Positions 37,525 to 46,132 of a DNA stretch of 64,000 bases are shown here, piece by piece. Position 1 is the stretch's first letter; every line of letters begins with the position of its first letter. The stretch is from Streptomyces pyxinae (GTDB lineage: Bacteria; Actinomycetota; Actinomycetes; Streptomycetales; Streptomycetaceae), in assembly GCF_024756275.1 (NCBI RefSeq), contig NZ_JANUGQ010000018.1:1-64000 (forward strand), read 5' to 3'. Under the pieces are notes generated by a model that worked only from the letters and a program-made list of their open reading frames with translations, was not told the DNA's origin and did not search any database. The position numbers were made by a program, and so were the translations under genes.

Positions 37525-38092
37525 GCGGGTGTCCCCTCGTTCTCCGGGCTGTCCGGTGGGGGTGGGCGGGGCACGGGCGGCGGTGGCGGCGGCGTCCCGG
37601 ACCGGCGCGGCCCGAGGCGGGACCGGGCGGGCACCGGGTGGGGCGTGGGAGCCGAACATAGACCAGGACCGGCCGCCCGCGCAGCAGTTGGGACAGCCGC
37701 GGGCGCCCGCGCCACGGATCTGGCCGAACCCCGACCGTGGCCGGAGCCATGGGGGCCCGGCCCGCGTCCGCCGGCCGCCGGTGCTCACTTCCGTACAAAA
37801 AACCGAGCGGACCTGTTGCGCCGCGGACAAGAAAATACCGGCCGGTACGGGTGTCGGGGAAAACTTACGGTCCCGTATTGCGCGGCTGGTTACCCACTCG
37901 TAGCGTCAATCGCGCAACGTGCTCGACCTGGTGTCCGGTGAAAATCGGCGCCGCGTCCCGTGAAGTGAGCCGCCTCCGCTTTTCGCTCCGTGCCGGAGCT
38001 CCGACCCCCATTTCGCTACGCGTCGGAGCATAACCCATGGGCGAAAAGCGGTGCATCAGGTACGCCCGACTCCCCTCAGGAGGGAACAGCCC
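37525..38092. other. 568-bp divergent intergenic region with AT-rich stretch
   Basis: No gene is supported. The part from 37790 to 37960 is relatively AT-rich (runs of A at 37797-37801 and 37830-37835) and should carry the promoter of the secreted protein at 38093. The last 120 nt hold nested inverted repeats listed separately. Confidence 0.6.
37976..38051 (+). promoter_or_regulatory. Nested stem-loop structure in the 5' region of a secreted-protein gene
   Basis: The outer arms CCGCTTTTCGC (37976-37986) and GCGAAAAGCGG (38041-38051) pair perfectly over 11 bp. Inside, GCTCCGAC (37998-38005) pairs with GTCGGAGC (38022-38029). An alternative hairpin, GCTCCG (37985-37990) with CGGAGC (37994-37999), competes with both. 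It lies 42 nt before the GTG start and may be an attenuator or an operator. Confidence 0.6.
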
Positions 38093-38743
38093 GTGCGACG
38101 TACGACCAGAATTACCGCGATAACCGCCGCCGCGCTCATGACGGCGGCGGGTGCCGCCGTCACCACCGCGTCCGCCACCCCCCAGGCGACGTGGACCGTC
38201 AGCAACCCCTCGGCCAATGACACCTTCACCGCGGTCAACACCTCCGGGGTCTCGGCGGTGCTCACCAATGTGACCACCGGGGCCACCATCACCTGCGCCG
38301 TCTACGGCGCCAACGGCACGGCGGTGGACGGCACGTACGCGAGCGGGGCCGGACTGGCCACCATCGCCAGTGCCACGTTCGGCACCACCGCCAACAAGTG
38401 CAACGGCCCGCTCGGCTCCAAGTGGGTCTCGTCGTCCGCGCAGCCCATGAAGCTCAACGGGGTGAGCTACGCGGGCGGTGTCACCAAGGGCACGCTGACG
38501 AGCATCAAGGTGAACCTCACCGGCACCAGCCTGCTCGGCACCTGCACCGCGACCATCGAGGGCTCCGCCAACACCGGCAGCTACAGCAACACCGGTGTGC
38601 TGGAGATCGTGCCCGACGCGACGCCCGCGCTGACCGTCACGGCCGCTTCGGGGGCCTGCGCCGGCCTCATCAACACCGGCAACAAGGCCAAGTTCGGCGC
38701 CAAGTACCAGGTGACCCCCGCCATCACCGTCACCAGTCCGTGA
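38093..38743 (+). CDS. Secreted protein of unknown function (216 aa)
   Basis: The GTG start follows AGGAGG. A signal peptide (RRTTRITAITAAALMTAAG, cleavage near ASA) leads to a Thr/Ser/Ala/Gly-rich mature protein of about 187 residues with four cysteines (ITCAVYG, NKCNGPL, GTCTATI, GACAGLI). The even spacing and beta-strand-like pattern suggest a disulfide-stabilised beta fold. I know no named domain. It is followed by another secreted protein and then the Mce operon, so it may belong to that locus. Confidence 0.85.
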   Translation: MRRTTRITAITAAALMTAAGAAVTTASATPQATWTVSNPSANDTFTAVNTSGVSAVLTNVTTGATITCAVYGANGTAVDGTYASGAGLATIASATFGTTANKCNGPLGSKWVSSSAQPMKLNGVSYAGGVTKGTLTSIKVNLTGTSLLGTCTATIEGSANTGSYSNTGVLEIVPDATPALTVTAASGACAGLINTGNKAKFGAKYQVTPAITVTSP

Positions 38744-38866
38744 CAGAACACCGGCCGGCAGGCCGGGCCGCGCGGCCGGAACCCACCGGCCGCGCGAGCG
38801 GGGCACCACTCACGCCCGGGGCCCGCACGGCCGGGGCGTCGACCACCGGCCACGCGAACGGGACAT

Positions 38867-38901
38867 GACCGGTTCACCGGCCACGACCGGTTCACCGGCC
38901 A
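38867..38901. repeat. Direct repeat of a 17-mer before the second secreted-protein gene
   Basis: GACCGGTTCACCGGCCA occurs at 38867-38883 and again at 38885-38901, with an 18-nt period. Each copy contains the internal dyad CCGGTTCACCGG. It lies just upstream of the next gene's ribosome site and could be an operator. Confidence 0.6.
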
Positions 38902-38917
38902 GGAACGAGGGGGAACG

Positions 38918-40537
38918 ATGAACAGCGCCGGGAACGGCGGCGGTACGACGGGTGACCGCGGCCGGCGGTACCGGGCGGGAGCCCGTACGGCGGCGGTCGG
39001 CGGTGTCGTCCTGGTGGCGGGGCTGCTCCCCGGTGCCGGCGCCGATGCCGGAGCGGCCGGGGCCGGCGGGGAGCAGGCGGTGGAGCGGGAGTTCGCCTAC
39101 CGCTGCCGGCTGCCCGGCGGTGAACACCCGGCCACGGTGGCGGTCACCGCCGCGCTGCCCCGGGAGACCACCGCCGGGCAGCCGGTCCGCGCGGAGCGGG
39201 TCGCGGTGGCACTGCGGCTGCCGGAGGAGGCGGCCGCGGAGCTGCGGGCGCTCGGCGCGGCCGAAGCGGCGGGCGCGGCCCGGCTGACCACCCGGGTCAC
39301 CCAGGACGGGCAGGCGGCGGAGACGGAGTGGGCCCAACTCGCCGTCCCCGACACCGCGATCCCCCCGGCCGGCGGCCTCACCCTGACCGCCTCGGGCGCC
39401 GTACCGGCGGTGACCCCCAGGACCGGCGGCCCGCTGAGCCTCGCCACCGGTGCGCTCTCCCTGGACCTGCTGCCGCGCTCCGTGGACGGCGCCGCCACCG
39501 ACCCGTCCGCACTGCCGGTGGCCTGCGCCCCGGCGCCGGACCAGGACACCACGCTGGCGACCGTCGCCGTACGGCCCCGCCCGGGGCCGGCCGGTCCCTC
39601 CGCGCCCCCCACGGCCGACCCGCCGGCCGGCTCGGCACAGGGCCCCCGGCCCGCGCCGGCCCCCACCGGCGGCACCGGTCCGGGACGGCCGGCCGGCGGC
39701 CAGGAGACCGGCGGAACGCCCGGGAGACCCCCGGCGGCCGGCCCGGGCACGGGCGGAGGACAGGGCGCCGGGAACGACGGGCCGGACGCCCGGAAAACCG
39801 GCCGGGCGGTGGCCGACTGCGTGGAAAACCCCCCGGTGAAACAGGACCCGAAACCCAGTCACGGGTATCTCGCCGGATTTTCCAACGTCCGCAAACTGAA
39901 GGCCGCCATGTTCATCAAGGACCCGGGGCTGATGCGGGTCAATATGGCGAAGGCGACCCAGGTCTACCAGTGCCCGCGCACCGACGGACTGCTATTCACC
40001 ATGTACAGCGACGGCACCTTCGATTACCGGGGCAAGCCGCAATTGCCGCCCGTCCGCTCCACGTTCCTCACCTTCGGATTCATGCCGACCACCGCCACGG
40101 CGGAACTGACCCTGAAGGGCCGGCTGGAGATCGCCACCGGCAGCTATTTCTCGCCGTCCGGGCAGTTCTCCGAGGTCACCGAGGCGACCGGAGACGTGTC
40201 GATCAGGCTCTCCGGCGTCCGGGTCAACGGCACCCCGCTCGACGTGGGACCCGCCTGCCGCACCGCCCGTCCCATGCGTCTCACCCTGCGGGGGCAGGGC
40301 TGGTACGACACCGAGGGCGAGCCGCACGGCTACACCGTGGTCACCGGCGGGCCGCTCACCGGTACCGCGACCATCCCCGAGTTCAGCGGCTGCGGGGCCA
40401 CCGAGGACCTGGACCGGATCTTCACCGCCGCGCTCTCCGGGCCCGGCAACTTCGTCAAGATGACCCAGGGAGTGCTGTGTTCGCCCGGCCAGCCCGAGTT
40501 CTGCCCCGACCCGCCCCGACCGAAGCCCGAACGATGA
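38918..40537 (+). CDS. Large secreted protein with DUF6801-like N-terminal domain
   Basis: The 539-residue protein has an Arg-rich signal peptide (AVGGVVLVAGLLPGAGADAG), a beta-rich domain of about 150 residues resembling DUF6801 (FAYRCRLPGGEH start), a Pro/Gly-rich linker (about 210-295), and a second domain of about 230 residues with conserved-looking KPSHGYLAGFSNVRKLKAA and six or more cysteines. Proteins of this architecture accompany Mce loci in Streptomyces; a role as an extracellular lipid-binding partner is inference. A 292-bp gap separates it from the Mce ATPase. Confidence 0.8.
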   Translation: MNSAGNGGGTTGDRGRRYRAGARTAAVGGVVLVAGLLPGAGADAGAAGAGGEQAVEREFAYRCRLPGGEHPATVAVTAALPRETTAGQPVRAERVAVALRLPEEAAAELRALGAAEAAGAARLTTRVTQDGQAAETEWAQLAVPDTAIPPAGGLTLTASGAVPAVTPRTGGPLSLATGALSLDLLPRSVDGAATDPSALPVACAPAPDQDTTLATVAVRPRPGPAGPSAPPTADPPAGSAQGPRPAPAPTGGTGPGRPAGGQETGGTPGRPPAAGPGTGGGQGAGNDGPDARKTGRAVADCVENPPVKQDPKPSHGYLAGFSNVRKLKAAMFIKDPGLMRVNMAKATQVYQCPRTDGLLFTMYSDGTFDYRGKPQLPPVRSTFLTFGFMPTTATAELTLKGRLEIATGSYFSPSGQFSEVTEATGDVSIRLSGVRVNGTPLDVGPACRTARPMRLTLRGQGWYDTEGEPHGYTVVTGGPLTGTATIPEFSGCGATEDLDRIFTAALSGPGNFVKMTQGVLCSPGQPEFCPDPPRPKPER

Positions 40538-40612
40538 CCCGGGTGGTGACCCGGCCGGCGGCCCCCGGCGGTGGCGCGGAGTTCGCGCACCGGAGCACAA
40601 AGTCCCGGGAGC

Positions 40613-40635
40613 TCCTTGTCACCGGATGACAAGGA
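40613..40635. promoter_or_regulatory. 23-bp perfect dyad upstream of the Mce operon
   Basis: TCCTTGTCA (40613-40621) and TGACAAGGA (40627-40635) are perfect inverted repeats around CCGGA. The site lies 75 nt downstream of the previous stop and 195 nt before the Mce ATPase start. It may be an operator, or a terminator without a U-run. Confidence 0.55.
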
Positions 40636-40679
40636 AACCGGGGTGGCCGGCGCGGTCCGCACCACCCGCCGCAGAACGC

Positions 40680-40709
40680 TTGTCCACGGCCGGTGACCGA
40701 ACGTACCGT
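40680..40709 (+). promoter_or_regulatory. Candidate promoter of the Mce operon
   Basis: TTGTCC (40680-40685) and TACCGT (40704-40709) are spaced 18 nt apart, a fair match to vegetative Streptomyces promoters, and lie just downstream of the dyad. Confidence 0.45.
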
Positions 40710-40829
40710 GCGCGCGCCGGTGGACCTTCGCCCGTGCCCGCACCCCAGGTGCCGGCACCTCAGCTTTTCGTCAGCGCCTCGGCCCGGCACGCCCCGGCGT
40801 GCGGGGCGGAACAGCCTCCGGGAGTCGCG

Positions 40830-41951
40830 GTGGGAACAGAAGTGGTGGTCGAGGGACTGACCAAGTCCTTCGGCGGACAGAACATCTGGCAGGACGTGAC
40901 CCTGACGCTGCCCGCCGGCGAGGTGAGCGTGATGCTGGGGCCCTCGGGCACCGGCAAGACCGTGTTTCTGAAGTCCCTCGTCGGACTGCTCAAACCGGAG
41001 CGCGGCCGGGTCCTGGTCGACGGCGTCGACATGATCAACAGCCCCGAGCGGGACATCTACGCGGTCCGCAGGCTCTTCGGGCTGATGTTCCAGGACGGGG
41101 CCCTCTTCGGCTCGATGAGCCTCTACGACAACATCGCCTTCCCGCTCCGGGAGCACACCCGCAAGAAAGAGGGCGAGATCCGCCGGATCGTGCTGGAGCG
41201 GATGGAGATGGTCGGTCTGCTCGGCGCCGAGTCGCGGCTGCCCGGGGAGATCTCCGGCGGGATGCGCAAGCGCGCCGGGCTGGCCAGGGCGCTGGTGCTG
41301 GACCCGCAGATCATCCTCATCGACGAACCCGACTCCGGGCTCGATCCGGTCCGGACGGCCTTCATCTCCCAGCTGCTCATCGACCTCAACGCCCAGATCG
41401 ACGCCACCATGCTGATCGTCACCCACAATCTGGACATCGCCTCGACGGTCCCGGACAACATGGGCATGCTCTACCGGCGCAACCTGGTCACCTTCGGCCC
41501 GCGCGAGGTCCTGCTCACCAGTGACGAACCGGTGGTGGCGCAATTCCTCAGCGGGCGGCGCGAGGGGCCGATCGGGATGTCGGAGGAGAAGGACGCCGCC
41601 ACCCTCGCCCAGGAGCGGCACGTCGCGCCCGCCCCCGCGCCCCGGGTGCTCGCGCCGCAGCTCCAGCCCTCGCCGGGGCTGCCGGAGCGGGCGGCGGTGG
41701 AGCGCCGGCGCGCCCGGGTGCTCGCCATGCTCGCCGACCTCCCGGAGCCGGCCCGCGCGGCGATCCTCCAGGGCCAGGGCGAGAACTGGGGCCATGGCCA
41801 GGGCCACGGCCAGGGCGCGGGCCAGGACCACGACCGGGGGCGCGGCGAGGACGCGGGCCAGGACCACGACCGGGGGCACGGGGAGCGCGAGGGCCAGGAC
41901 CAGAGCCGGAGCCGGCGGCACGCGCCGGCCGGTGGCGGAGGCGCCCTGTGA
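40830..41951 (+). CDS. Mce/Mla-type ABC transporter ATPase (MlaF / MceG-like)
   Basis: This 373-residue protein powers the Mce lipid importer. It has Walker A GPSGTGKT, an MlaF-type signature EISGGMRKRAGLARAL, Walker B ILIDEPDSGLD and the switch histidine in VTHNL. The GTG at 40830 follows GGGAG by 5 nt. After the ATPase (about residue 245) there is a linker, then a tail of Gly/His/Gln/Asp-rich repeats including a 12-residue unit (AGQDHDRG(R/H)GE) repeated twice. Its stop overlaps the next start as GTGA. Confidence 0.95.
   Translation: MGTEVVVEGLTKSFGGQNIWQDVTLTLPAGEVSVMLGPSGTGKTVFLKSLVGLLKPERGRVLVDGVDMINSPERDIYAVRRLFGLMFQDGALFGSMSLYDNIAFPLREHTRKKEGEIRRIVLERMEMVGLLGAESRLPGEISGGMRKRAGLARALVLDPQIILIDEPDSGLDPVRTAFISQLLIDLNAQIDATMLIVTHNLDIASTVPDNMGMLYRRNLVTFGPREVLLTSDEPVVAQFLSGRREGPIGMSEEKDAATLAQERHVAPAPAPRVLAPQLQPSPGLPERAAVERRRARVLAMLADLPEPARAAILQGQGENWGHGQGHGQGAGQDHDRGRGEDAGQDHDRGHGEREGQDQSRSRRHAPAGGGGAL
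41817..41877 (+). repeat. 36-nt repeat coding the His/Gly tail of the Mce ATPase
   Basis: A 25-nt identical core occurs at 41817-41841 and 41853-41877, period 36, giving two AGQDHDRG units. A run of GGCCA(G/C)GGC units just upstream (41792-41822) gives GHGQ repeats. Confidence 0.85.
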
Positions 41952-42874
41952 CCGCCGAGCTGCCCGTGCGGCCCGAGCGCACCGCCACCACCCGCCCGGC
42001 GACCCCGCCAGGCCCCGGTTCCGAGCCCGGTCCCGGATCGGGTCCCGGATCCGGTCCCGGCCGCCGCCGGGGCGGGCGCGGACCGGGTCGGCCCGGGCGG
42101 AGGGGCGGCCGGCTGCTCGCCCCGCTGCGCGAGACCGGCCGGCTCTTCACCCTGGCCGCCACCGTCACCCGGGAGACCTTCCGGAGGCCGTTCCAACTCC
42201 GCGAGTTCATCGAGCAGTTCTGGTTCATCGCCAGTGTGACCATCCTGCCCGCCGCCCTGGTGTCCATCCCGTTCGGCGCCGTCATCGCGCTCCAAGTGGG
42301 TTCGCTCACCCAGCAGCTGGGCGCCCAGTCGTTCACCGGCGGCGCCAGTGTGCTCGCCGTCGTCCAGCAGGCCAGCCCGCTCATCGTGGCGCTGCTGATC
42401 TCCGGGGCCGGCGGCTCCGCCATCTGCGCCGACCTCGGTTCCCGGAAGATCCGCGAGGAGCTGGACGCCATGGAGGTGATGGGGGTCTCGCCCGTCCAGC
42501 GCCTGGTCGTCCCGCGGGTCCTCGCCACCATGCTGGTAGCCGTGCTGCTCAACGGGCTGGTCTCGGTGGTCGGCACCCTGGGCGGCTACTTCTTCAATGT
42601 CATCCTCCAGGACGGCACCCCCGGCGCCTACCTCGCCAGCTTCTCCGCCCTCGCCCAGCTTCCCGACCTCTGGATCAGCGAGATCAAGGCGCTGATCTTC
42701 GGCTTCCTCGCCGGGATCGTCGCCGCGCACCGGGGACTGAACCCGCGCGGCGGACCGAAGGGAGTCGGTGACGCCGTCAACCAGTCCGTCGTCATCACCT
42801 TCCTCCTGCTCTTCTTCGTCAACATGGTCCTCACCGCGATCTACCTCCAGATCGTGCCCGCGAAGGGGGCCTGA
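41948..42874 (+). CDS. MlaE/YrbE-type permease, first subunit (YrbE4A-like)
   Basis: The 308-residue membrane protein has the Mce permease core: EFIEQFWFIASVTILPAAL, the coupling motif in GSRKIREELDAMEVMGVSP (which contacts the ATPase) and five or six transmembrane helices. A low-complexity Pro/Gly N-terminal region of about 50 residues (PGPGSEPGPGSGPG repeats) precedes the first helix. It starts at GTG overlapping the ATPase stop. Confidence 0.95.
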   Translation: MTAELPVRPERTATTRPATPPGPGSEPGPGSGPGSGPGRRRGGRGPGRPGRRGGRLLAPLRETGRLFTLAATVTRETFRRPFQLREFIEQFWFIASVTILPAALVSIPFGAVIALQVGSLTQQLGAQSFTGGASVLAVVQQASPLIVALLISGAGGSAICADLGSRKIREELDAMEVMGVSPVQRLVVPRVLATMLVAVLLNGLVSVVGTLGGYFFNVILQDGTPGAYLASFSALAQLPDLWISEIKALIFGFLAGIVAAHRGLNPRGGPKGVGDAVNQSVVITFLLLFFVNMVLTAIYLQIVPAKGA

Positions 42875-42875
42875 G

Positions 42876-42899
42876 ATGGCGTCCCCGAAGGGAGACTGA
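42876..42899 (+). other. Seven-codon mini-ORF between the two permease genes
   Basis: The first permease ends GCC TGA, then G ATG opens MASPKGD followed by TGA, then G ATG starts the second permease with MASP as well. The mini-ORF looks like a short duplication of the permease start (GATGGC(G/C)TCCCC at 42875 and 42900). Its ribosome-site-like AAGGGAG serves the second permease. Confidence 0.45.
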
Positions 42900-42900
42900 G

Positions 42901-43707
42901 ATGGCCTCCCCGCTCACCTGGCTCGACCGCTCCGGCGATCAACTGCTCTTCTACGCACGGGCGCTGCTCTGGATCCCGCGCACCCTGCGCCGCTATCTGC
43001 GGGAGGTGCAGCGGCTGCTCGCCGAGGTGGCGTTCGGCAGCGGCGGGCTCGGCGTCATCGGCGGCACCATCGGCGTGATGATCGCGATGACCCTGTTCAC
43101 CGGCACCGTCGTCGGGCTCCAGGGATACGCGGCCCTCGACCAGATCGGCACCTCCGCCTTCACCGGCTTCGTCTCCGCCTACTTCAACACCCGGGAGATC
43201 GCCCCGCTCGTCGCCGGACTGGCCCTCTCCGCCACCGTCGGCGCGGGCTTCACCGCCCAGCTCGGCGCGATGCGGATCAACGAGGAGGTGGACGCGCTGG
43301 AGGCGATGGGCGTCCGCTCGCTGCCGTATCTGGTCACCACCCGGATCATCGCCGGAGTGGTGGCGATCATCCCGCTCTACGCCATCGGGCTGCTCTCCTC
43401 CTATGTCGCCTCCCGCGCGGTCACCGTCCTCTTCAAAGGGCAGTCGGCCGGCACCTACGACCACTACTTCAATCTCTTCCTCTCCCCGGACGACGTGCTG
43501 CTCTCCGTCCTCAAGGTGCTGATCTTCAGTGTGATGGTGATCCTCGCCCACTGCTACTACGGCTTCCGCGCCGAGGGCGGTCCGGCGGGTGTCGGGGTCG
43601 CGGTGGGCCGCTCGGTGCGGAACGCGATCGTGCTCATCAGTGTCACCGACTTCTTTCTGTCGCTCGCCATCTGGGGCGCGACCACGACCGTGAAGGTGGC
43701 CGGATGA
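42901..43707 (+). CDS. MlaE/YrbE-type permease, second subunit (YrbE4B-like)
   Basis: The 268-residue membrane protein pairs with the first permease. It has the coupling helix GAMRINEEVDALEAMGVRSL and GLALSATVGAGFTAQL, with the expected five to six helices. GGGAG lies 5 nt before the ATG. Its TGA overlaps the next gene's ATG as ATGA. Confidence 0.95.
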   Translation: MASPLTWLDRSGDQLLFYARALLWIPRTLRRYLREVQRLLAEVAFGSGGLGVIGGTIGVMIAMTLFTGTVVGLQGYAALDQIGTSAFTGFVSAYFNTREIAPLVAGLALSATVGAGFTAQLGAMRINEEVDALEAMGVRSLPYLVTTRIIAGVVAIIPLYAIGLLSSYVASRAVTVLFKGQSAGTYDHYFNLFLSPDDVLLSVLKVLIFSVMVILAHCYYGFRAEGGPAGVGVAVGRSVRNAIVLISVTDFFLSLAIWGATTTVKVAG

Positions 43708-44969
43708 TGGCCGGGGCCCCGACCGTCCGCCGGCGGCTCGCCGGGGTGGTGTTCCTGCTCGTGCCCTGTCTGCTGGCCTGGCTGGCGGTGGCGGTGTACG
43801 GCAAGGAGTTCAGCCGCGACGCCACCGTCACCGTGCTCACCGGCAGCGCGGGCAACGAGATGCACCGGGGCGCCGAGGTGAAGCTGCGCGGGGTGGTCGT
43901 CGGCGAGGTGCGGAAGATCGAGTCCGACGGCTCCGGCGCCCGGCTCACCCTGGCCGTCGCCCCGGACCGGCTGGCCCGGATACCCGCCGGGGTCACCGCC
44001 CAGATGCTGCCCACCACCCTCTTCGGGGAGCGGTTCGTCGCCCTGGTCCCGCCGGCCGGCGACCCCACCGGGCCCGCGCTGGCGGCCGGTGCCGTCATCC
44101 CCCGGAACCGGTCCGCCAACGCCGTCGAGCTGGAACAGGTCCTGGACCGGGTGCTGCCCCTGCTCACCGCCGTCCGGCCGGAGAAGCTCTCCGCCACCCT
44201 CACCGCCGTCGCCGGCGCCCTCCGGGGCCGGGGCGACCAGCTCGGCCGCACCCTGGTCACCCTGGACGCCCACCTCGCCCGGCTCAATCCCCAACTCCCC
44301 ACCCTCAACCGGGACATCAACCGTCTGGTCCGGGTCAGCCACGCCTATGCCGACGCCGCCCCCGGCATCCTGGACGCGCTCACCGACCTCACCACCACCA
44401 GTACCACCCTGGCGGACGAACAGGCCCGGCTGGCCGAGCTGTACGGCTCCGCCACCACGGCCGCCCGGGACCTCACCGGCTTCCTCCGGCGCAACCAGGA
44501 CACCCTGATCCGGCTCTCGGCCGTCTCCCGGCCCACCCTGGAGACGCTGGCCCGGCACTCGGGGGCGTACCCCTGCACCCTGCGCACCCTGGCCGGATTC
44601 GTCCCCGCCATGGACAAGGCGCTCGGCAAGGGCACCGACCGACCCGGTCTGCACATCACCCTCCGCACCGTCCCCTCGCTCGGCCGGTACGTGCCCGGCG
44701 AGGACACTCCCGGGTACGGCACCGGCGGTGCCACCGCCCACTGCTACGCCGTCCCCTACACCGGCGCCGCGGCCCCCGCCCGGACCGCCGCCGGGGCCCC
44801 GCCCGCGCCCGACGCCCCGGGACTCGGGCTGCCCAACTCGCCGCAGGAGAACCAGCTCGTCAATGAACTGCTCGCCCCCGGCCTGCGGGCCGCGCCCGGC
44901 ACCCTGCCCGACTGGAGCTCCGTGCTCACCGGTCCCGCCTTCCGGGGAGCGGAGGTGACCCTGCGATGA
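43704..44969 (+). CDS. mceA: Mce-family protein, first of six (MceA)
   Basis: The 421-residue protein has one N-terminal membrane anchor (LAGVVFLLVPCLLAWLAVAV), an MCE/MlaD beta domain (about 40-120, with MHRGAEVKLRGVVVGEVRKI) and a long helical region expected to build the tube that carries lipid across the wall. The Pro/Ala-rich C-terminus ends in NSPQENQLVNELLAPGL, a motif typical of MceA. Its stop overlaps the next start (ATGA). Confidence 0.93.
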   Translation: MMAGAPTVRRRLAGVVFLLVPCLLAWLAVAVYGKEFSRDATVTVLTGSAGNEMHRGAEVKLRGVVVGEVRKIESDGSGARLTLAVAPDRLARIPAGVTAQMLPTTLFGERFVALVPPAGDPTGPALAAGAVIPRNRSANAVELEQVLDRVLPLLTAVRPEKLSATLTAVAGALRGRGDQLGRTLVTLDAHLARLNPQLPTLNRDINRLVRVSHAYADAAPGILDALTDLTTTSTTLADEQARLAELYGSATTAARDLTGFLRRNQDTLIRLSAVSRPTLETLARHSGAYPCTLRTLAGFVPAMDKALGKGTDRPGLHITLRTVPSLGRYVPGEDTPGYGTGGATAHCYAVPYTGAAAPARTAAGAPPAPDAPGLGLPNSPQENQLVNELLAPGLRAAPGTLPDWSSVLTGPAFRGAEVTLR

Positions 44970-46132
44970 CCCTCCCTCCGAACACTCCCGGGAAGACCTC
45001 CGCGACCGCCTCCACGACCTCCGCGAAGACCTCCGCGCGAAGGACTCTCTTCCGGAGACCCGGCCGGAGCCGGGCCGGGAGCACCGCGCCCCCGCCCGGA
45101 GCCCGCCGCCGCTCGCTCGCCGGGCCGCTGCTCAAGTCGCTGGTGTTCGTGGTGGTCACCGTGGTCGCCACCACCGTGCTGGCCTTCTCGGTCGCCAACA
45201 AGGGCGTCGGGGACACCGTGTCGTACCGCGCCCGCTTCACCGACGTCACCGGCCTGGTCGCCGGGGACAGTGTGCGCATCGCCGGGGTGAAGGTCGGCCA
45301 GGTGGAATCCGTCCGGGTCGCCGAACGGCGGGTGGCCGAAGTGCGGTTCGCCGTCCGGAAGGGCCGTACCCTCCCCGCCTCGGCCACCGCCGCCATCAAG
45401 TACCTCAACATGGTCGGCCAGCGCTACATCGACCTGGACCGGGGGCCGGGACCGGTCGGCGGCACCCTGCCCGCCGGGGCGCTCATCCCACTGGAGCGCA
45501 CCACCCCGGCGCTCGACCTCACCCAGCTCTTCAACGGCTTCCAGCCGCTCTTCGAGGGCCTGTCCCCGAAAGAGGTCAACGGGCTCGCCGGCTCGCTGGT
45601 GCAGGTGCTCCAGGGCGACGGCGGAACGGTGGACTCGCTGCTCCGCCACATCGGGTCACTGACCGGCACGGTCGCCGCCAAGGACCGGGTGATCGGGGAA
45701 GTCGTCAAGAACCTCAACACCGTCCTCGCCACCGTCAACACCCGGGAGGCCGGTTTCAACGAACTCGTCGTCACCCTCCAGAAGCTGGTCACGGGCTTCG
45801 CCACCGACCGCGCCCCGCTCGGCCGGGCCGTCGCCGCCCTGGGGGAACTCACCACCAGCACCGCCGGACTGCTGGCGGACGGCCGGGCCCCGCTCAAGCA
45901 GGACATCCGGGAACTGGGCCGGCTCTCCGGCCAACTGGGCGCCGCCACTCCGCAGATCGAGAACTTCCTGCGCAGGACGCCGGAGAAGATGACGGCCGTC
46001 GGCCGGCTCGCCTCCTACGGCTCCTGGCTCAACCTCTATCTCTGCGAGGCCCGGGTCACCGGCGTCACCACCACCGACGGCTCCCCGCCGCCCACCGGCG
46101 TGGCGATCACGGAATCGAGGTGCCGCGCATGA
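44966..46132 (+). CDS. mceB: Mce-family protein, second of six (MceB)
   Basis: The 388-residue protein has a Thr/Ser/Arg-rich cytoplasmic leader of about 50 residues, one transmembrane anchor (LLKSLVFVVVTVVATTVLAF), the MCE domain (TGLVAGDSVRIAGVKVGQV, RYIDLDR) and a helical tail ending near WLNLYLCEARV. The long leader is unusual. ATGA overlaps at both ends show tight coupling. Confidence 0.93.
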   Translation: MTLPPNTPGKTSATASTTSAKTSARRTLFRRPGRSRAGSTAPPPGARRRSLAGPLLKSLVFVVVTVVATTVLAFSVANKGVGDTVSYRARFTDVTGLVAGDSVRIAGVKVGQVESVRVAERRVAEVRFAVRKGRTLPASATAAIKYLNMVGQRYIDLDRGPGPVGGTLPAGALIPLERTTPALDLTQLFNGFQPLFEGLSPKEVNGLAGSLVQVLQGDGGTVDSLLRHIGSLTGTVAAKDRVIGEVVKNLNTVLATVNTREAGFNELVVTLQKLVTGFATDRAPLGRAVAALGELTTSTAGLLADGRAPLKQDIRELGRLSGQLGAATPQIENFLRRTPEKMTAVGRLASYGSWLNLYLCEARVTGVTTTDGSPPPTGVAITESRCRA

